Part shown: positions 9,284-18,448 of the stretch, piece after piece
Numbering within the stretch: the first letter of the stretch is position 1
Layout: every line of letters starts with the position of its first letter
NCBI GenBank assembly: GCA_964493245.1
Contig: CAZBNB010000018.1
Span: 1 to 59,425 of the forward strand
From: CAZBNB01 sp964493245
Lineage (GTDB): Bacteria; Pseudomonadota; Gammaproteobacteria; Legionellales; Legionellaceae
Length of the DNA stretch: 59,425 nt
Direction of reading: 5' to 3'
Translations under genes and position numbers: made by a program
The notes under the pieces: generated by a model
Databases searched by the model: none
What the model was told of the DNA's origin: nothing
Seen by the model: the letters and a program-made list of their open reading frames with translations, nothing else

Positions 9284-9997
9284 ATGATAGAGCGTGAGCG
9301 TTTAGAACTACCCAATCAGGCGAGTTCTTTATTACTACATTCGTGTTGTGCACCTTGCTCGGGTGAGGTGATGGAAGCTTTACTGGCTTCAGAAATTGAT
9401 TTCAGTATTTTTTTCTATAATCCGAATATTCACCCTGTGCAAGAATACGAAATGCGCAAACAAGAAAACATTGATTTTGCGAATAAACACAATATTCCTT
9501 TTATCGATGCGGATTATGACAAAGACGAGTGGTTTAAACGGATCAAGGGCTTAGAATGGGAGCCAGAGCGCGGTAAGCGTTGTACCGCTTGTTTTGATAT
9601 GCGGTTTGAGCGCACGGCTTTGTATGCTCATGAACATGGTTTTCCCGTTATTAGTAGCTCGTTGGGTATTTCACGCTGGAAAGATATGAACCAAATCAAT
9701 ACCGCGGGCATACAAGCGGCTAGTCGTTATGATAACTTGGTTTATTGGACTTACAATTGGCGTAAAGAGGGCGGTGCCGCACGCATGTATGAAATTGCGA
9801 AACGCGAAAATTTTTATAAACAAGAGTATTGTGGTTGTGTTTATTCTTTGCGAGATACCAATCAGTGGCGAAAACAAAATGGCCGAGAACGCATTAAAAT
9901 TGGTATCAATTATTATACTGAACAAGAGCAAGCGTGTGGGATGGCTTGTATTGCCAAATCATTGTCGCCTGAAGATAGCGCTGAGGAGTCCGTGTGA
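9284..9997 (+). CDS. queH: Epoxyqueuosine reductase QueH
   Basis: 237 aa, QueH (former DUF208) family: the last step of queuosine synthesis in tRNA, an alternative to QueG, using an iron-sulfur cluster. Conserved cysteine motifs are visible: HSCCAPCSG near the N-terminus, KRCTACFDMR in the middle and YCGCVYS toward the C-terminus. ATG 9284 has GAGGAG just upstream inside the end of orn, which favours it over GTG 9278. The gene sits in the same transcript as cca and orn, all concerned with tRNA or RNA. Confidence 0.94.
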   Translation: MIERERLELPNQASSLLLHSCCAPCSGEVMEALLASEIDFSIFFYNPNIHPVQEYEMRKQENIDFANKHNIPFIDADYDKDEWFKRIKGLEWEPERGKRCTACFDMRFERTALYAHEHGFPVISSSLGISRWKDMNQINTAGIQAASRYDNLVYWTYNWRKEGGAARMYEIAKRENFYKQEYCGCVYSLRDTNQWRKQNGRERIKIGINYYTEQEQACGMACIAKSLSPEDSAEESV

Positions 9998-10890
9998 GTC
10001 ACGCTCATCATCATGAAACAACCACGCAGACATTCGGGCGTGCTTTTTTAATCGCAATTGTGGCGAATAGTTTGTTTGTGGTGTTTCAATTGTTTTTTGC
10101 TTATTGGTCAAACTCAACCAGTTTGTTTGCAGATGCGATTCACAATTTAGGTGACGTGTTTAGTTTAGGTGTTGCTTGGATAGGGAACCGATTACTCAGG
10201 CGTGAGCCAACAAAGAACGCAACATATGGTTTAAAAAAAGCTTCTATTTTAGCGGCGCTAACCAATGTAATGATTTTAATTTTTACCTGTGGTGTGATTG
10301 CCAGAGAAGCGTTCGCGCGTTTTTTTACACCACTGCCGATAGAAACGCATGATGTGATTATTGTCGCGACCTTGGGTGTCTTGGTTAATGCTGCGACGGC
10401 GATGTTGTTTTGGCGAGATAGTCGTGACATCAATATCCGCGCCGCATTTTTACATTTAGCTTCGGATGCGGTTGTTTCTTTAGGTGTCGTGGTCACGGCT
10501 TTATTAATCGGCTTGACCAAGTGGATGTGGTTAGATCCGATGACGGGTTTATTGATAGCCGCGCTCATTCTCAGAAGTACTTGGTCTATTTTTATGGATA
10601 GTTTGCGTTTGATATTAGATGGTGTTCCTCGCCATATTTCAGTAGAGGATGTGCAAGCATTATTGATGGCTCAACCGGGAGTTAAAGCAGTACATGATTT
10701 GCATATATGGGCAATGAGCACACAAGAAAATGCTTTGTCTGTGCATTTGTGGATGCCCGATGATACGCTCTCAGATGAAGTGCGGGAAACGCTTAATACG
10801 ATACTTCTAAAAACATATCATATCCATCACACGACGATTCAAGTAGAGAAAACACAAGCGCATTGTCAGAATAAGACATGTAAAATGTAG
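9994..10890 (+). CDS. Cation diffusion facilitator (zinc-type efflux transporter)
   Basis: 298 aa starting at GTG, which overlaps the queH stop. A CDF family protein with a His-rich N-terminus (HAHHHE), six likely membrane segments, the metal-site pair FADAIHNLGD in TM2 and HLASDAVVSLG in TM5, and a C-terminal cytoplasmic domain (VHDLHIWAMS) as in CzcD and ZitB. It probably exports Zn2+ from the cytoplasm in exchange for protons. The exact metal cannot be read from sequence. Confidence 0.92.
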   Translation: MSHAHHHETTTQTFGRAFLIAIVANSLFVVFQLFFAYWSNSTSLFADAIHNLGDVFSLGVAWIGNRLLRREPTKNATYGLKKASILAALTNVMILIFTCGVIAREAFARFFTPLPIETHDVIIVATLGVLVNAATAMLFWRDSRDINIRAAFLHLASDAVVSLGVVVTALLIGLTKWMWLDPMTGLLIAALILRSTWSIFMDSLRLILDGVPRHISVEDVQALLMAQPGVKAVHDLHIWAMSTQENALSVHLWMPDDTLSDEVRETLNTILLKTYHIHHTTIQVEKTQAHCQNKTCKM

Positions 10891-10896
10891 GAATTA

Positions 10897-11063
10897 TATA
10901 CCTTGCACACATGCGTTTTCGCTTTTGTAGCATCCCATCTACGGCTCATCTCGTGTCTTAAAAAAGGCTTACATATGAATAACTATGTGCGCATTTTTTA
11001 AGACACGAGCTGAACCATATCTCTGAGCGCTAAAAAACCGAAAACGCATGTGCGCAAGGTATA
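10897..11063. repeat. Repeat family D, copy 1 (167 bp)
   Basis: Terminal inverted repeats of about 25 bp, beginning TATACCTTGC and ending GCAAGGTATA, with a second inner inverted pair (CGTGTCTTA / TAAGACACG). A second full copy lies at 44306-44468 and a short end fragment at 43855-43874. Positions that differ between the copies change on both arms together. It sits between the convergent CDF and hemY genes. Confidence 0.85.
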
Positions 11064-11064
11064 A

Positions 11065-12240
11065 TCAAGCTTTATTGATTAAATTTAAGCCTTTTTTATA
11101 CGCTTCACACGCCAAGCTGTCTTGCTTGGTGTGCTCGAATAAATGACCTAACTCGACATAAGCATCTATACTGGGTGAGCGTTGGATGCTTTCTTCCAGG
11201 TGTGTACGTGCCTTCCCCCATAGTTGCTGCGTCATACACAAACGCCCTAAACAGAGTTGCAGTGTTGCTGTGTTATGAGAGGTCAGGGAATCAATAAAGC
11301 CCAGATCAGCAATTGCAGCGGGAAGTTTGCTGTATAATTTTAGACAGGCATCATTGATTTCATGTTTTAAACTAAGACGCAAATATTTTTCAGCGGCCTT
11401 ATCTTGTTGATGTTTAAGTAAAAAATCAGCATAACAGGCGATCATGTCACCGTCGTATTTGAGCTCTTTAGGTAATTGCTTAATAAATAAGTGAATTTTT
11501 TCAGCTTGATTTTGTTTAATTAGTAACGCGAATGCTTCTCGATAATAGTGTTGTTGTTTTTGTAAAAAAGTGTTGCCAATCAGAATGTCATAACGCTTTA
11601 ATTGCGGCAATAAAATAATCAGTTGACTCCAATCTTGAACTGCCTCATACAATTGCATGAGCAATTTTAAAACGTAAGGGTGATGTGGAGTGAGATCTTG
11701 TAAGTGTTTTAACGTTGCACGCGCTTGCTCCCATTGTTGATTTGCCAGTTGTAACTGCGCTTGTGTTAACTCTACTGCGATTTTAGCCTCCGGTGTCGAC
11801 TGATGTGCTTGGCGTAAATAATCATCACGCAGTGTGTTGTCACCCAATTCTTGCGCGGCACGCGCAGCGGTTAAGTAGTTTAGTAATGGTGTTTCAGCAT
11901 CAGGTAATGCATTGATCAGATGCTTTTTCGCCGTTTGCCAATGCCCTTCGCTGAACTCGATAAGTCCTTTTCGGGTTTCTGTTTGTGCACGCTCCATACG
12001 TCGCTGAACCCGCCATTGATGCCACACAGAGGGTGTACGTCTGATTTGTCGCAATAATAAAAGCAGCCCATGCAAACAACACGAAAAGATCAGCAATGCG
12101 GGAATCGCAACCCATAGGGTGGTTTCAATGCGCCAGCTGCCGAATGAAATGAAGATATAATTAGCATGGTGTTGTAATGATGCTCCAACAAAAACAGAAG
12201 CCAATAAAATCAAAAAAAGCCAAGTGATTCGCCACATCAT
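11065..12240 (-). CDS. hemY: HemY protein (TPR membrane protein of the hem operon)
   Basis: 391 aa. HemY_N family: two N-terminal membrane segments (ITWLFLILLASVFVGASL and TLWVAIPALLIFSCCLHGLL), then a long TPR-like helical region with repeated leucine/alanine helices. It is found with hemCDX in gammaproteobacteria; its role is poorly defined and it is not the Bacillus-type protoporphyrinogen oxidase of the same name. Its ATG overlaps the hemX stop. It is the last gene of the operon. Confidence 0.9.
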   Translation of the reverse strand: MMWRITWLFLILLASVFVGASLQHHANYIFISFGSWRIETTLWVAIPALLIFSCCLHGLLLLLRQIRRTPSVWHQWRVQRRMERAQTETRKGLIEFSEGHWQTAKKHLINALPDAETPLLNYLTAARAAQELGDNTLRDDYLRQAHQSTPEAKIAVELTQAQLQLANQQWEQARATLKHLQDLTPHHPYVLKLLMQLYEAVQDWSQLIILLPQLKRYDILIGNTFLQKQQHYYREAFALLIKQNQAEKIHLFIKQLPKELKYDGDMIACYADFLLKHQQDKAAEKYLRLSLKHEINDACLKLYSKLPAAIADLGFIDSLTSHNTATLQLCLGRLCMTQQLWGKARTHLEESIQRSPSIDAYVELGHLFEHTKQDSLACEAYKKGLNLINKA

Positions 12241-13271
12241 GTTGCTTGCTCCGTTGTTGTCTCAACTGATTCTGTTTGAATGATTTGATTTAATCGTTGA
12301 GCGCTGATCGCTAATGACGGTTTGGTGTGTGTGAATTTTACTGCTTGCAATGTATCGAGTAAATTGAGCATGGCTTTGGTTTTATCTTGATTGGGGTCAA
12401 AGATAAGGACTAAATTATCACGCACCTGCTTGAGCATGAGTTGATACACTTCTGTTTGTCGTTGCATAACGGCAGCCTCGGCTTCAGCTAAATGTAAGCG
12501 AATGGCAGCACGTTGCATGGCAACATAGGTTGGTGTCATATATGCTGATAATGATTCATCATGATGCTGTACGATGACTAATGAACGTAGGGTTTGTAAT
12601 GCTTGTTGAAAGTGCTCTCGCCAAGTCAGTTGTGAGAAAGATTTTGTCGTGGTTGTTTGTGTTTTTGCTGTCGTTGTTTCAAACAGGGGCTGCATGGTGT
12701 CAACAGTTTGTTGTAGTGTTTGAAGTGTTGATAAAATGCCGGTGACATCTAAGTTTGGAATCGCTAACAGTGCAGCACGTTCGTCAGCAATCGCTTGACG
12801 GACGGGGACCATATTTTCTTGTTGTACGGTTGCCAATAACGTATCTGCTTCTTGTAGCAGCGCCAAGGTCGTTTGATTGTCATCAGTCCAGATATTATTG
12901 ATCGATGCTAATTCTAAGTAATAGCGTGCTTTAAACAAAATCCAATTCGATGGCTGTGGTTGTGTGTGTTGATCTTTTAAAAGCTGATTAAAGGTGTCAT
13001 TGATTCCTTGAACGCGTTCCTGTGCTTCCTCTTGAAATTGTTGTAATGTTTGTTGTGTCGATTGCTGCAACACAACGTATTGTTGCCTAGTTTGTTGTGA
13101 TTGTTGCAATAACAGTTGCTTAACATAAATATTGATATAAACAACGACAAGCATCAAGCTCACAGCAACGATACCCACAATGGGTAAAAAATACTTGGTG
13201 TTATTGTGAGTGCTTGATTGATTGTGAGTGTCTACCGTTTGAGCGTTGGGCTGTTGATCATCTTGAGTCAT
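12237..13271 (-). CDS. hemX: HemX protein
   Basis: 344 aa with one N-terminal membrane anchor (YFLPIVGIVAVSLMLVVVYI), then a glutamine-rich coiled-coil region (LLQQSQQTRQQYVVLQQ) and a C-terminal domain with WILFKARYYLELA, typical of HemX of the gammaproteobacterial hem operon. Often annotated as a uroporphyrinogen III methyltransferase, but no methyltransferase motif is visible here. The start is the ATG of MTQDDQQPN, which overlaps the 3' end of hemD by 14 nt. Confidence 0.88.
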   Translation of the reverse strand: MTQDDQQPNAQTVDTHNQSSTHNNTKYFLPIVGIVAVSLMLVVVYINIYVKQLLLQQSQQTRQQYVVLQQSTQQTLQQFQEEAQERVQGINDTFNQLLKDQHTQPQPSNWILFKARYYLELASINNIWTDDNQTTLALLQEADTLLATVQQENMVPVRQAIADERAALLAIPNLDVTGILSTLQTLQQTVDTMQPLFETTTAKTQTTTTKSFSQLTWREHFQQALQTLRSLVIVQHHDESLSAYMTPTYVAMQRAAIRLHLAEAEAAVMQRQTEVYQLMLKQVRDNLVLIFDPNQDKTKAMLNLLDTLQAVKFTHTKPSLAISAQRLNQIIQTESVETTTEQAT

Positions 13272-14025
13272 GTTTGAATCCTTCCAATGCATTAAGCAAT
13301 TGTTCATAATGGCTGGTAATAATGGTACAAATACCTAATTTTTCAGCCGCTTCAGCCAATCTTGGGCTAATAACCAGGCACGGTTTGTGTTGAATCCACG
13401 AATGCGCTTCGCTACCCAACAGTGTAAACAAATTTATCATCGCCTGCTGACTTGTAAACAGTATAATATCCACAGCATCATTCTGCCAAATGGTTGTGAG
13501 CGTTGACGATTTTATTTGTGGTAAAGCGCGGGTATAAACGACCGTGTTATGCACTTTTGCGCCTCGCTCTTGCAACCTCGTTTCTAATAAATCTCGGCCA
13601 CTCTCACCTTTGATAAGTAAGATAGATTGATTCTGTAACGATTGTAGATGTGGCATGAGCAAGACATGCTCACTGTCAGGAATGATGGGGACAAAGTGTG
13701 CTTGCAAACCATATTTTTTTAGTGTTTGGGCACTTCCTTGCCCCAAAACGGTTATGAGAATAGAAGCGGGCCAATGAAGATGATTTTGTTTTAATGTTTC
13801 AAAAAAAAACGCAATCGCATGTTTGCTCACAAAGACAGCATGTTGGATTGTCTGAAGTGATGGTAAGCTACTTAACCAATCTGTTGTCGATTGAATTTCC
13901 AAAGTAGGTAACTCAACGGCAATGCCTTGTGCCTGACGAATGGCCGTACTGAGTGCATAAGCTTGTGTTTTGGGGCGAGTATTCAGAACACGTAGTCCTG
14001 CTAAATTGATTTGATGTGCAGTAAT
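13258..14025 (-). CDS. hemD: Uroporphyrinogen-III synthase, apparent ATT start
   Basis: 255 aa when read from ATT 14025. It closes the linear hydroxymethylbilane made by HemC to uroporphyrinogen III. The conserved HemD N-terminus LRVLNTRPKTQAYAL is encoded upstream of the first in-frame ATG (13902). The open frame extends back only to a stop inside hemC, and between that stop and the conserved block there is no ATG, GTG or TTG. A perfect AAGGAG lies 7 nt before ATT, giving ITAHQINLAGLRVLNTRP. Starting at 13902 would remove about 41 residues including the family signature. It overlaps hemC by 25 nt. ATT starts are known for infC and pcnB. Confidence 0.88.
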   Translation of the reverse strand: MTAHQINLAGLRVLNTRPKTQAYALSTAIRQAQGIAVELPTLEIQSTTDWLSSLPSLQTIQHAVFVSKHAIAFFFETLKQNHLHWPASILITVLGQGSAQTLKKYGLQAHFVPIIPDSEHVLLMPHLQSLQNQSILLIKGESGRDLLETRLQERGAKVHNTVVYTRALPQIKSSTLTTIWQNDAVDIILFTSQQAMINLFTLLGSEAHSWIQHKPCLVISPRLAEAAEKLGICTIITSHYEQLLNALEGFKHDSR

Positions 14026-14930
14026 TTGTCTGCTCCTTGCTTGAGGAGATGTTCAGCGCATTGTGTTGCGAGATGTTGGCTGTGTGTTGCCGTACCTTGT
14101 TGTTGCGCAAAAAGTTGTGTTACACCATCAGCAGAAGCGACCTTAGCTTGAATCAATAATTCGTGTGTATTGAGATATTGTGCGTACACGGCTAAAGGTA
14201 CATGACAATTACCTCCCAGTAGGGTATTGACCTGTCTTTCCGCACTAACACACAAAGCTGTTTTTACATCGTTTAATGGCGCGATAAGCTCGAGAATCTC
14301 GTTATCTGCTGTTCGACACTCTATGCCTAAGGCCCCTTGGCCGCAAGCGGGTAACATGATGCTTTCAGGAATAATTTCTACAATACGTTGCTCAAGCCCC
14401 ATGCGCTTGAGGCCTGAGACTGCTAAAACGATGGCATCGTACTCATGTCTGTCGAGTTTTTCAAGGCGAGTCTGAAGATTGCCACGGAGTGAAATAATAT
14501 TTAAATCAGGGCGTTGTGCTAATAATTGTGACTGACGTCGTAAGCTGGATGTCCCAACACAAGCTTTGGGCGGTAAATCCGCTAAACAAGCGTACTCTTT
14601 ACTGACTAGAGCATCGTAAGGATTTTCGCGTTTACTGATGGCTGCGATCATGAGCCCCGCGGGTAAAGTGAATGGAACGTCTTTCATAGAGTGCACAGCA
14701 ATGTCTGCTCGATTTGCTAGTAAAGCTTCTTCAAGCTCTTTGACAAACAAGCCTTTACCACCGATTGTTTGTAATTTATCTTTTAAAAACCGATCGCCAG
14801 ACGTGGTCATTTTCACCAATTCGATTTCTAGATTTGAATGGTGCTGTTGCAAAATGTCAGCAATGTGTTGTGCTTGCCAGAGTGCGAGGGGACTTTTTCT
14901 TGTTGCGATGCGTAGTAATTTGTGTGACAT
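14001..14930 (-). CDS. hemC: Hydroxymethylbilane synthase (porphobilinogen deaminase)
   Basis: 309 aa, full length. It joins four porphobilinogen molecules to hydroxymethylbilane in the cytoplasm. N-terminal IATRKSPLALWQAQ, central VHSMKDVP and VGTSSLRRQSQL, and the cofactor-attachment cysteine in GGNCHVPLAVYAQ are all present. It is the first gene of the minus-strand hemCDXY operon; the promoter must lie in the 54-bp gap shared with the divergent permease gene. Confidence 0.97.
   Translation of the reverse strand: MSHKLLRIATRKSPLALWQAQHIADILQQHHSNLEIELVKMTTSGDRFLKDKLQTIGGKGLFVKELEEALLANRADIAVHSMKDVPFTLPAGLMIAAISKRENPYDALVSKEYACLADLPPKACVGTSSLRRQSQLLAQRPDLNIISLRGNLQTRLEKLDRHEYDAIVLAVSGLKRMGLEQRIVEIIPESIMLPACGQGALGIECRTADNEILELIAPLNDVKTALCVSAERQVNTLLGGNCHVPLAVYAQYLNTHELLIQAKVASADGVTQLFAQQQGTATHSQHLATQCAEHLLKQGADKLLHIKSI
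14033..14038 (-). promoter_or_regulatory. Ribosome binding site that fixes the hemD start
   Basis: AAGGAG on the minus strand, within the hemC coding region, 7 nt upstream of the ATT codon proposed as the hemD start. It is one of the best Shine-Dalgarno matches in the window, and no other start codon lies at a useful distance in the hemD frame. Confidence 0.75.
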
Positions 14931-14984
14931 TATTTAATGTGAAAAAGAATATTTCTGAAAGCATATCATAAAAGGATTGATATT

Positions 14985-16553
14985 ATGCGTCATTTAATCA
15001 GGAAAAAAGTAAGGTTAAAGCGAGATATTTCTACTCTGAATCTTTTGATGGTTTCTCTTGGAAGCATTGTTGGCTCTGGATGGTTGTTTAGTCCCTTTAT
15101 TTGTGCACAAATTGCGGGTAGTAACGCTTTAATGAGTTGGGTGTTAGCTGCCATTTTTATGTGGTTTGTGGCTTTGCCGATGAGTGAATTGGGAACCATG
15201 CTTCCCATTGCAGGCGGGATGACCAATTACCCTAGCTTTACACATGGACGTTCGGTTGGTTTTCTCTTCGCTTGGGCTTCATGGCTATCTTATGTTGTTG
15301 TGACACCGATAGAAATACAAGCCATTATGCAATATTTAGGGCGATTTTTCCCGGCGGTTATTTATGCCTCATCAACTGAGTTTGATTTAACGCCGATTGG
15401 TTATGTGGTTGCCATTTCAGCTATGTTTTTTATCGTTGTGCTCAATTCATTCGGTGTCAAATTATTGGCACAATTTAATATGTTCGCGAGCATCTTTAAG
15501 TTTGCGATGCCCCTGATAGCAATAACGGCGCTGATATCGACTTCTCCACCAGCGAGAAATATTTCAATTCACTTAAATGATATGCAGTCTTGGTCTGACA
15601 TTTTTTCTGCTTTATCAATGGGAGGGGTTATTTTTGCTTTGACCGGATTTCAAAATGGGTTAATGATGGCCGGTGAAGTTCAAAACCCGCAACGTAATAT
15701 TCCCATCGCTGTTTTAGGTTCTATAGGATTAGCACTGGTTTTGTACTTTTTATTACAATGGAGTTTTTTGGTTGCTGTGCCTGAGAATCAACTGTTGCAT
15801 GGTTGGCAACAATTGAATTTTCCTGGATCAAGTGGTCCTTTTGTTGGTTTAACCATTTTAATAGGGTTATCTTGGATTGCGAGTTTATTAATGATTGAGG
15901 CGGTTATTTCGCCATTAGCAACCACATTGCTGTACACCGCATCTTCTGCCCGCATTTTGTATGGTATGTCTTTAAATGATTATTTGCCTGAGTGGGTAGC
16001 AAAACTGAATCGCTACCGCATTCCTTATGCATCGTTACTCATTAATTTTTTAGTAGGCGCACTCTCTTTTTTACCGTTTCCTGGATGGAAAAAGATGGTC
16101 GCATTTTTATCTTCTTGTAGTATTTTATCTTTTAGTGCTGTACCGATTTGTTTATTAGCATTTCGGGTACTACAACCGGATAAACCTCGTCCTTTCCGTA
16201 TGCCTTGTGTTTATTTCTTGAGTCATATGGCTTTTTGTGTCTGTAATTTAATGTTATTTTGGTGCGGTTTTGGTATTTTATGGAAGCTAGATGTCGCATT
16301 GCTGCTGGGTTTGGGCCTGTATTATTTTTCTCGCTCGTCCTCAAAAGTCGACCCTCATTTAGGGAGCTTATTCTGGTTTATCAGTTACATGGGTTGCTTG
16401 AGCGTCTTATCTTATTTTGGCTCGTTCGGCGGCATAGGTTATTTATGTTTCCCATATGATGTGATGAGTATCGTGCCTTTAAGTATTCTATTCTTATACT
16501 GGTCTCAACGTGTTTTGATCGAGGGTGAAATACCTGCGGCGTTGGTTTCGTAA
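14985..16553 (+). CDS. APC-family amino acid permease
   Basis: 522 aa with about 12 membrane segments. The APC signature GSIVGSGWLFSPF is in TM1, and a TM6 region with FALTGFQNGLMMAGEVQNPQRNIP follows, as in amino acid/proton symporters. AAAGGA lies 7 nt before the ATG. The substrate cannot be read from the sequence. It is divergent from hemC, monocistronic, and followed by repeat A. Confidence 0.9.
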   Translation: MRHLIRKKVRLKRDISTLNLLMVSLGSIVGSGWLFSPFICAQIAGSNALMSWVLAAIFMWFVALPMSELGTMLPIAGGMTNYPSFTHGRSVGFLFAWASWLSYVVVTPIEIQAIMQYLGRFFPAVIYASSTEFDLTPIGYVVAISAMFFIVVLNSFGVKLLAQFNMFASIFKFAMPLIAITALISTSPPARNISIHLNDMQSWSDIFSALSMGGVIFALTGFQNGLMMAGEVQNPQRNIPIAVLGSIGLALVLYFLLQWSFLVAVPENQLLHGWQQLNFPGSSGPFVGLTILIGLSWIASLLMIEAVISPLATTLLYTASSARILYGMSLNDYLPEWVAKLNRYRIPYASLLINFLVGALSFLPFPGWKKMVAFLSSCSILSFSAVPICLLAFRVLQPDKPRPFRMPCVYFLSHMAFCVCNLMLFWCGFGILWKLDVALLLGLGLYYFSRSSSKVDPHLGSLFWFISYMGCLSVLSYFGSFGGIGYLCFPYDVMSIVPLSILFLYWSQRVLIEGEIPAALVS

Positions 16554-16555
16554 GT

Positions 16556-16673
16556 TGTTCACTTTGAGCGAAAAAGCCATTTCAAAATGCTCATCCCGGC
16601 TTTCGCCGGGACAGGCCAAGCTGATCTATGCCGCGCTTATGAAATGACTTTCTCGTTCAAGGAGGCCGTGAAC
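16556..16673. repeat. Repeat family A, copy 3
   Basis: Inverted arms at about 16556-16582 and 16650-16673 around TTTGAGCGAAAAAGCCATTT, with an inner hairpin CCCGGC TTTC GCCGGG. This is the most complete relative of the degenerate copy at 4906-4985. It lies between the convergent permease and TPR genes and may end transcription on both sides. Confidence 0.75.
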
Positions 16674-16688
16674 GACTGTACTTTTCAA

Positions 16689-17480
16689 TTAAAATACGAG
16701 GATTTCTTTTAAAGAGCTGAGCGCCAAATCCTGAAGCGGCTCTTTGTTTGTTGATGTACTGTGATGTGATGGAAACAGGGTGCCTTGGTATCCCACCATC
16801 GCATGGTTCGCATGGTTGGCAACCTCCTTATGTAAAGTTGCTTCCATTTGTTGTACTTCAGTATGATGGGGTGCCAAGCGTTTTAGCTCGCGTAATCGGG
16901 TGTTAGCTTGACGCCAGTTTTGCTCTTGTAAGTCACATCGTACTTGTTTGATAAGACTGAGTATATTTTGTTGTTGTTGATGCGTGTTATATATTTCTGT
17001 TAGTGCGGGGTGATTGGGAGCTGCATCACGTGCTAATAAAATATACTTTCTTGCTTTTTCTAAACTACTCTCTTTGCCTTCAGCAATATAAGTATGTGCG
17101 ATTTGTAATCGGGCATCTAAACGATGCGAGTAATCATACGGGTGGCGAACACGTTCGATAATTTCATGTAAAGAATCACGGGCTTCTTCATATTGTCGCA
17201 ATGCCGTGTATGATAACGCGAGTTGAAACAATACTTGAAAATGATTAGGATCAGTTGCTCTGGCGCGTAAATAGACTTCGATGGCTTCTTTAAAACAGCC
17301 TTCTCGATAATGACAATGGCCCATTTGTGCATATTCTTCAGTACGAGCAGACTCAATGTCGGGAATATAAGGAAAGTCTTTAGAACAATAGCTTAATGCT
17401 TTGCGGTAATAGCCAATATCACGCTCATGCCGTTTTATTCGCTCTCTGTACGGATTATTGAGATTTTGGGGCCTTGGCAT
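16689..17480 (-). CDS. TPR-repeat protein of unknown function
   Basis: 263 aa, no signal peptide, basic N-terminus. At least three tetratricopeptide-like units can be seen (ARTEEYAQMGHCHYREGCFK, then HFQVLFQLALSYTALRQYEE, then a weaker one around ARLQIAHTYIAEG), followed by a helical segment and a low-complexity tail rich in His, Ser and Thr. TPR proteins bind other proteins; nothing here shows the partner. It is a lone gene between repeats A and F. Confidence 0.78.
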   Translation of the reverse strand: MPRPQNLNNPYRERIKRHERDIGYYRKALSYCSKDFPYIPDIESARTEEYAQMGHCHYREGCFKEAIEVYLRARATDPNHFQVLFQLALSYTALRQYEEARDSLHEIIERVRHPYDYSHRLDARLQIAHTYIAEGKESSLEKARKYILLARDAAPNHPALTEIYNTHQQQQNILSLIKQVRCDLQEQNWRQANTRLRELKRLAPHHTEVQQMEATLHKEVANHANHAMVGYQGTLFPSHHSTSTNKEPLQDLALSSLKEILVF

Positions 17481-17571
17481 ACGCGTCTAAAATCTAAATT
17501 AGTTGAAAAGAGTGTGCCAGTTTTTTAAAAGAATAACAACCCTGGTGTTTAGGTGCTTTGAAGGTTTCATA

Positions 17572-17765
17572 AAAATAGTTTCAAAAATAATTTGAAAGGC
17601 TTGTGCCAGAACACGTTCCTGGTTTGGGGGGTAATTTAAGGACCGTTGGCCGCCATGGATGGCGGTCACCGAGCGACATGGATGTGTCTAGCGTGTCCTT
17701 AAATTACCCCCCAAACCAGGAACGTGTTCTCTCAGGCATTTGTTACAAATTCTTTTTGAAACTAT
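17572..17765. repeat. Nested palindromic element F with perfect 35-bp arms
   Basis: The inner arms 17608-17642 and 17696-17730 are perfect inverted copies, beginning AGAACACGTTCCTGG. Inside them is a further hairpin (GGCCGCCATGGATGGCGGTC). Outside them is a third inverted pair (ATAGTTTCAAAAATAATTT at 17576-17594 against 17747-17765). It occupies most of the 340-bp gap between the divergent TPR gene and ccmA; no gene is seen in that gap. Confidence 0.85.
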
Positions 17766-17824
17766 GTTTATGAGGCGATCTGATAGAGTTTTTCCTGTGG
17801 TTTGTTTTGACAAGGTATTTCTGC

Positions 17825-18448
17825 ATGATATTACTAGAAGTGTGTCAGGTTGGGTTTGATTATTTGAGTGGTTTAGAAAGCGCTGAGCCTTTGTTATCAT
17901 CGGTTTCTTTGACGCTTTCAGCCGGAAAATTATTACATCTGACGGGTGAAAATGGCCGTGGTAAAACAACCTTGCTGAAATTGTTGGCGGGTATTTTGCT
18001 GCCTCAGATTGGTGAAATTCGTTTTAATGGAATCAATATTCATCATCAATTATCATGCTATCAGACACACTTAACTTATGTTGGGCATCGGCCTGGTTTT
18101 AGTCATGCGTTGACTGTGTTAGAAAACTGTTACTACGATCTCAAGTGTGTAGAAACCAAGATAGCTTTGGATTGGTTAGCACGTTTTAATTTACTGACGC
18201 AACAACATCAAACCACCGGCTTATTATCAGCAGGACAACGCCGACGTTTAAGCTTACTACGCTTGTTTCTTTCTAATACGCAACTGTGGATTATTGATGA
18301 ACCGTTGGTTGGCTTGGATACGCATAGTATAGGCGTATTTCTCGATTGTCTGGAAAATCATTTACAAGAAGGGGGGATGGCGATTTTAACTTCTCATCAA
18401 CCATTAGGAAGAAGCATCTTGGGCTATGAGGAGTATCGAATATGCTAG
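17825..18448 (+). CDS. ccmA: Cytochrome c maturation ABC ATPase CcmA
   Basis: 207 aa. The ATPase of the CcmABCD complex, which drives release of haem-loaded CcmE. Walker A is GENGRGKTT, the signature is LSAGQRRRLSLLRL and Walker B is LWIIDEP. ATG 17825 (MILLEVCQ) is chosen because homologous sequence begins there and AAGG lies upstream; an 18-nt longer start is possible. Its end overlaps ccmB. Confidence 0.95.
   Translation: MILLEVCQVGFDYLSGLESAEPLLSSVSLTLSAGKLLHLTGENGRGKTTLLKLLAGILLPQIGEIRFNGINIHHQLSCYQTHLTYVGHRPGFSHALTVLENCYYDLKCVETKIALDWLARFNLLTQQHQTTGLLSAGQRRRLSLLRLFLSNTQLWIIDEPLVGLDTHSIGVFLDCLENHLQEGGMAILTSHQPLGRSILGYEEYRIC

Noticed and set aside
10140..10568. Long antisense open frame inside the CDF transporter gene, and similar antisense frames in hemC, recQ, parE and cca
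   Set aside because: No homology, no ribosome sites, and codon patterns mirror the strong sense genes; they are shadows.
12237..13271. HemX as uroporphyrinogen III methyltransferase
   Set aside because: No SAM-binding or CysG-type motifs; only a membrane anchor, coiled coil and HemX domain are visible.
13258..13902. hemD starting at ATG 13902
   Set aside because: This start lacks a ribosome site and removes the conserved HemD N-terminus, which is encoded in frame upstream.
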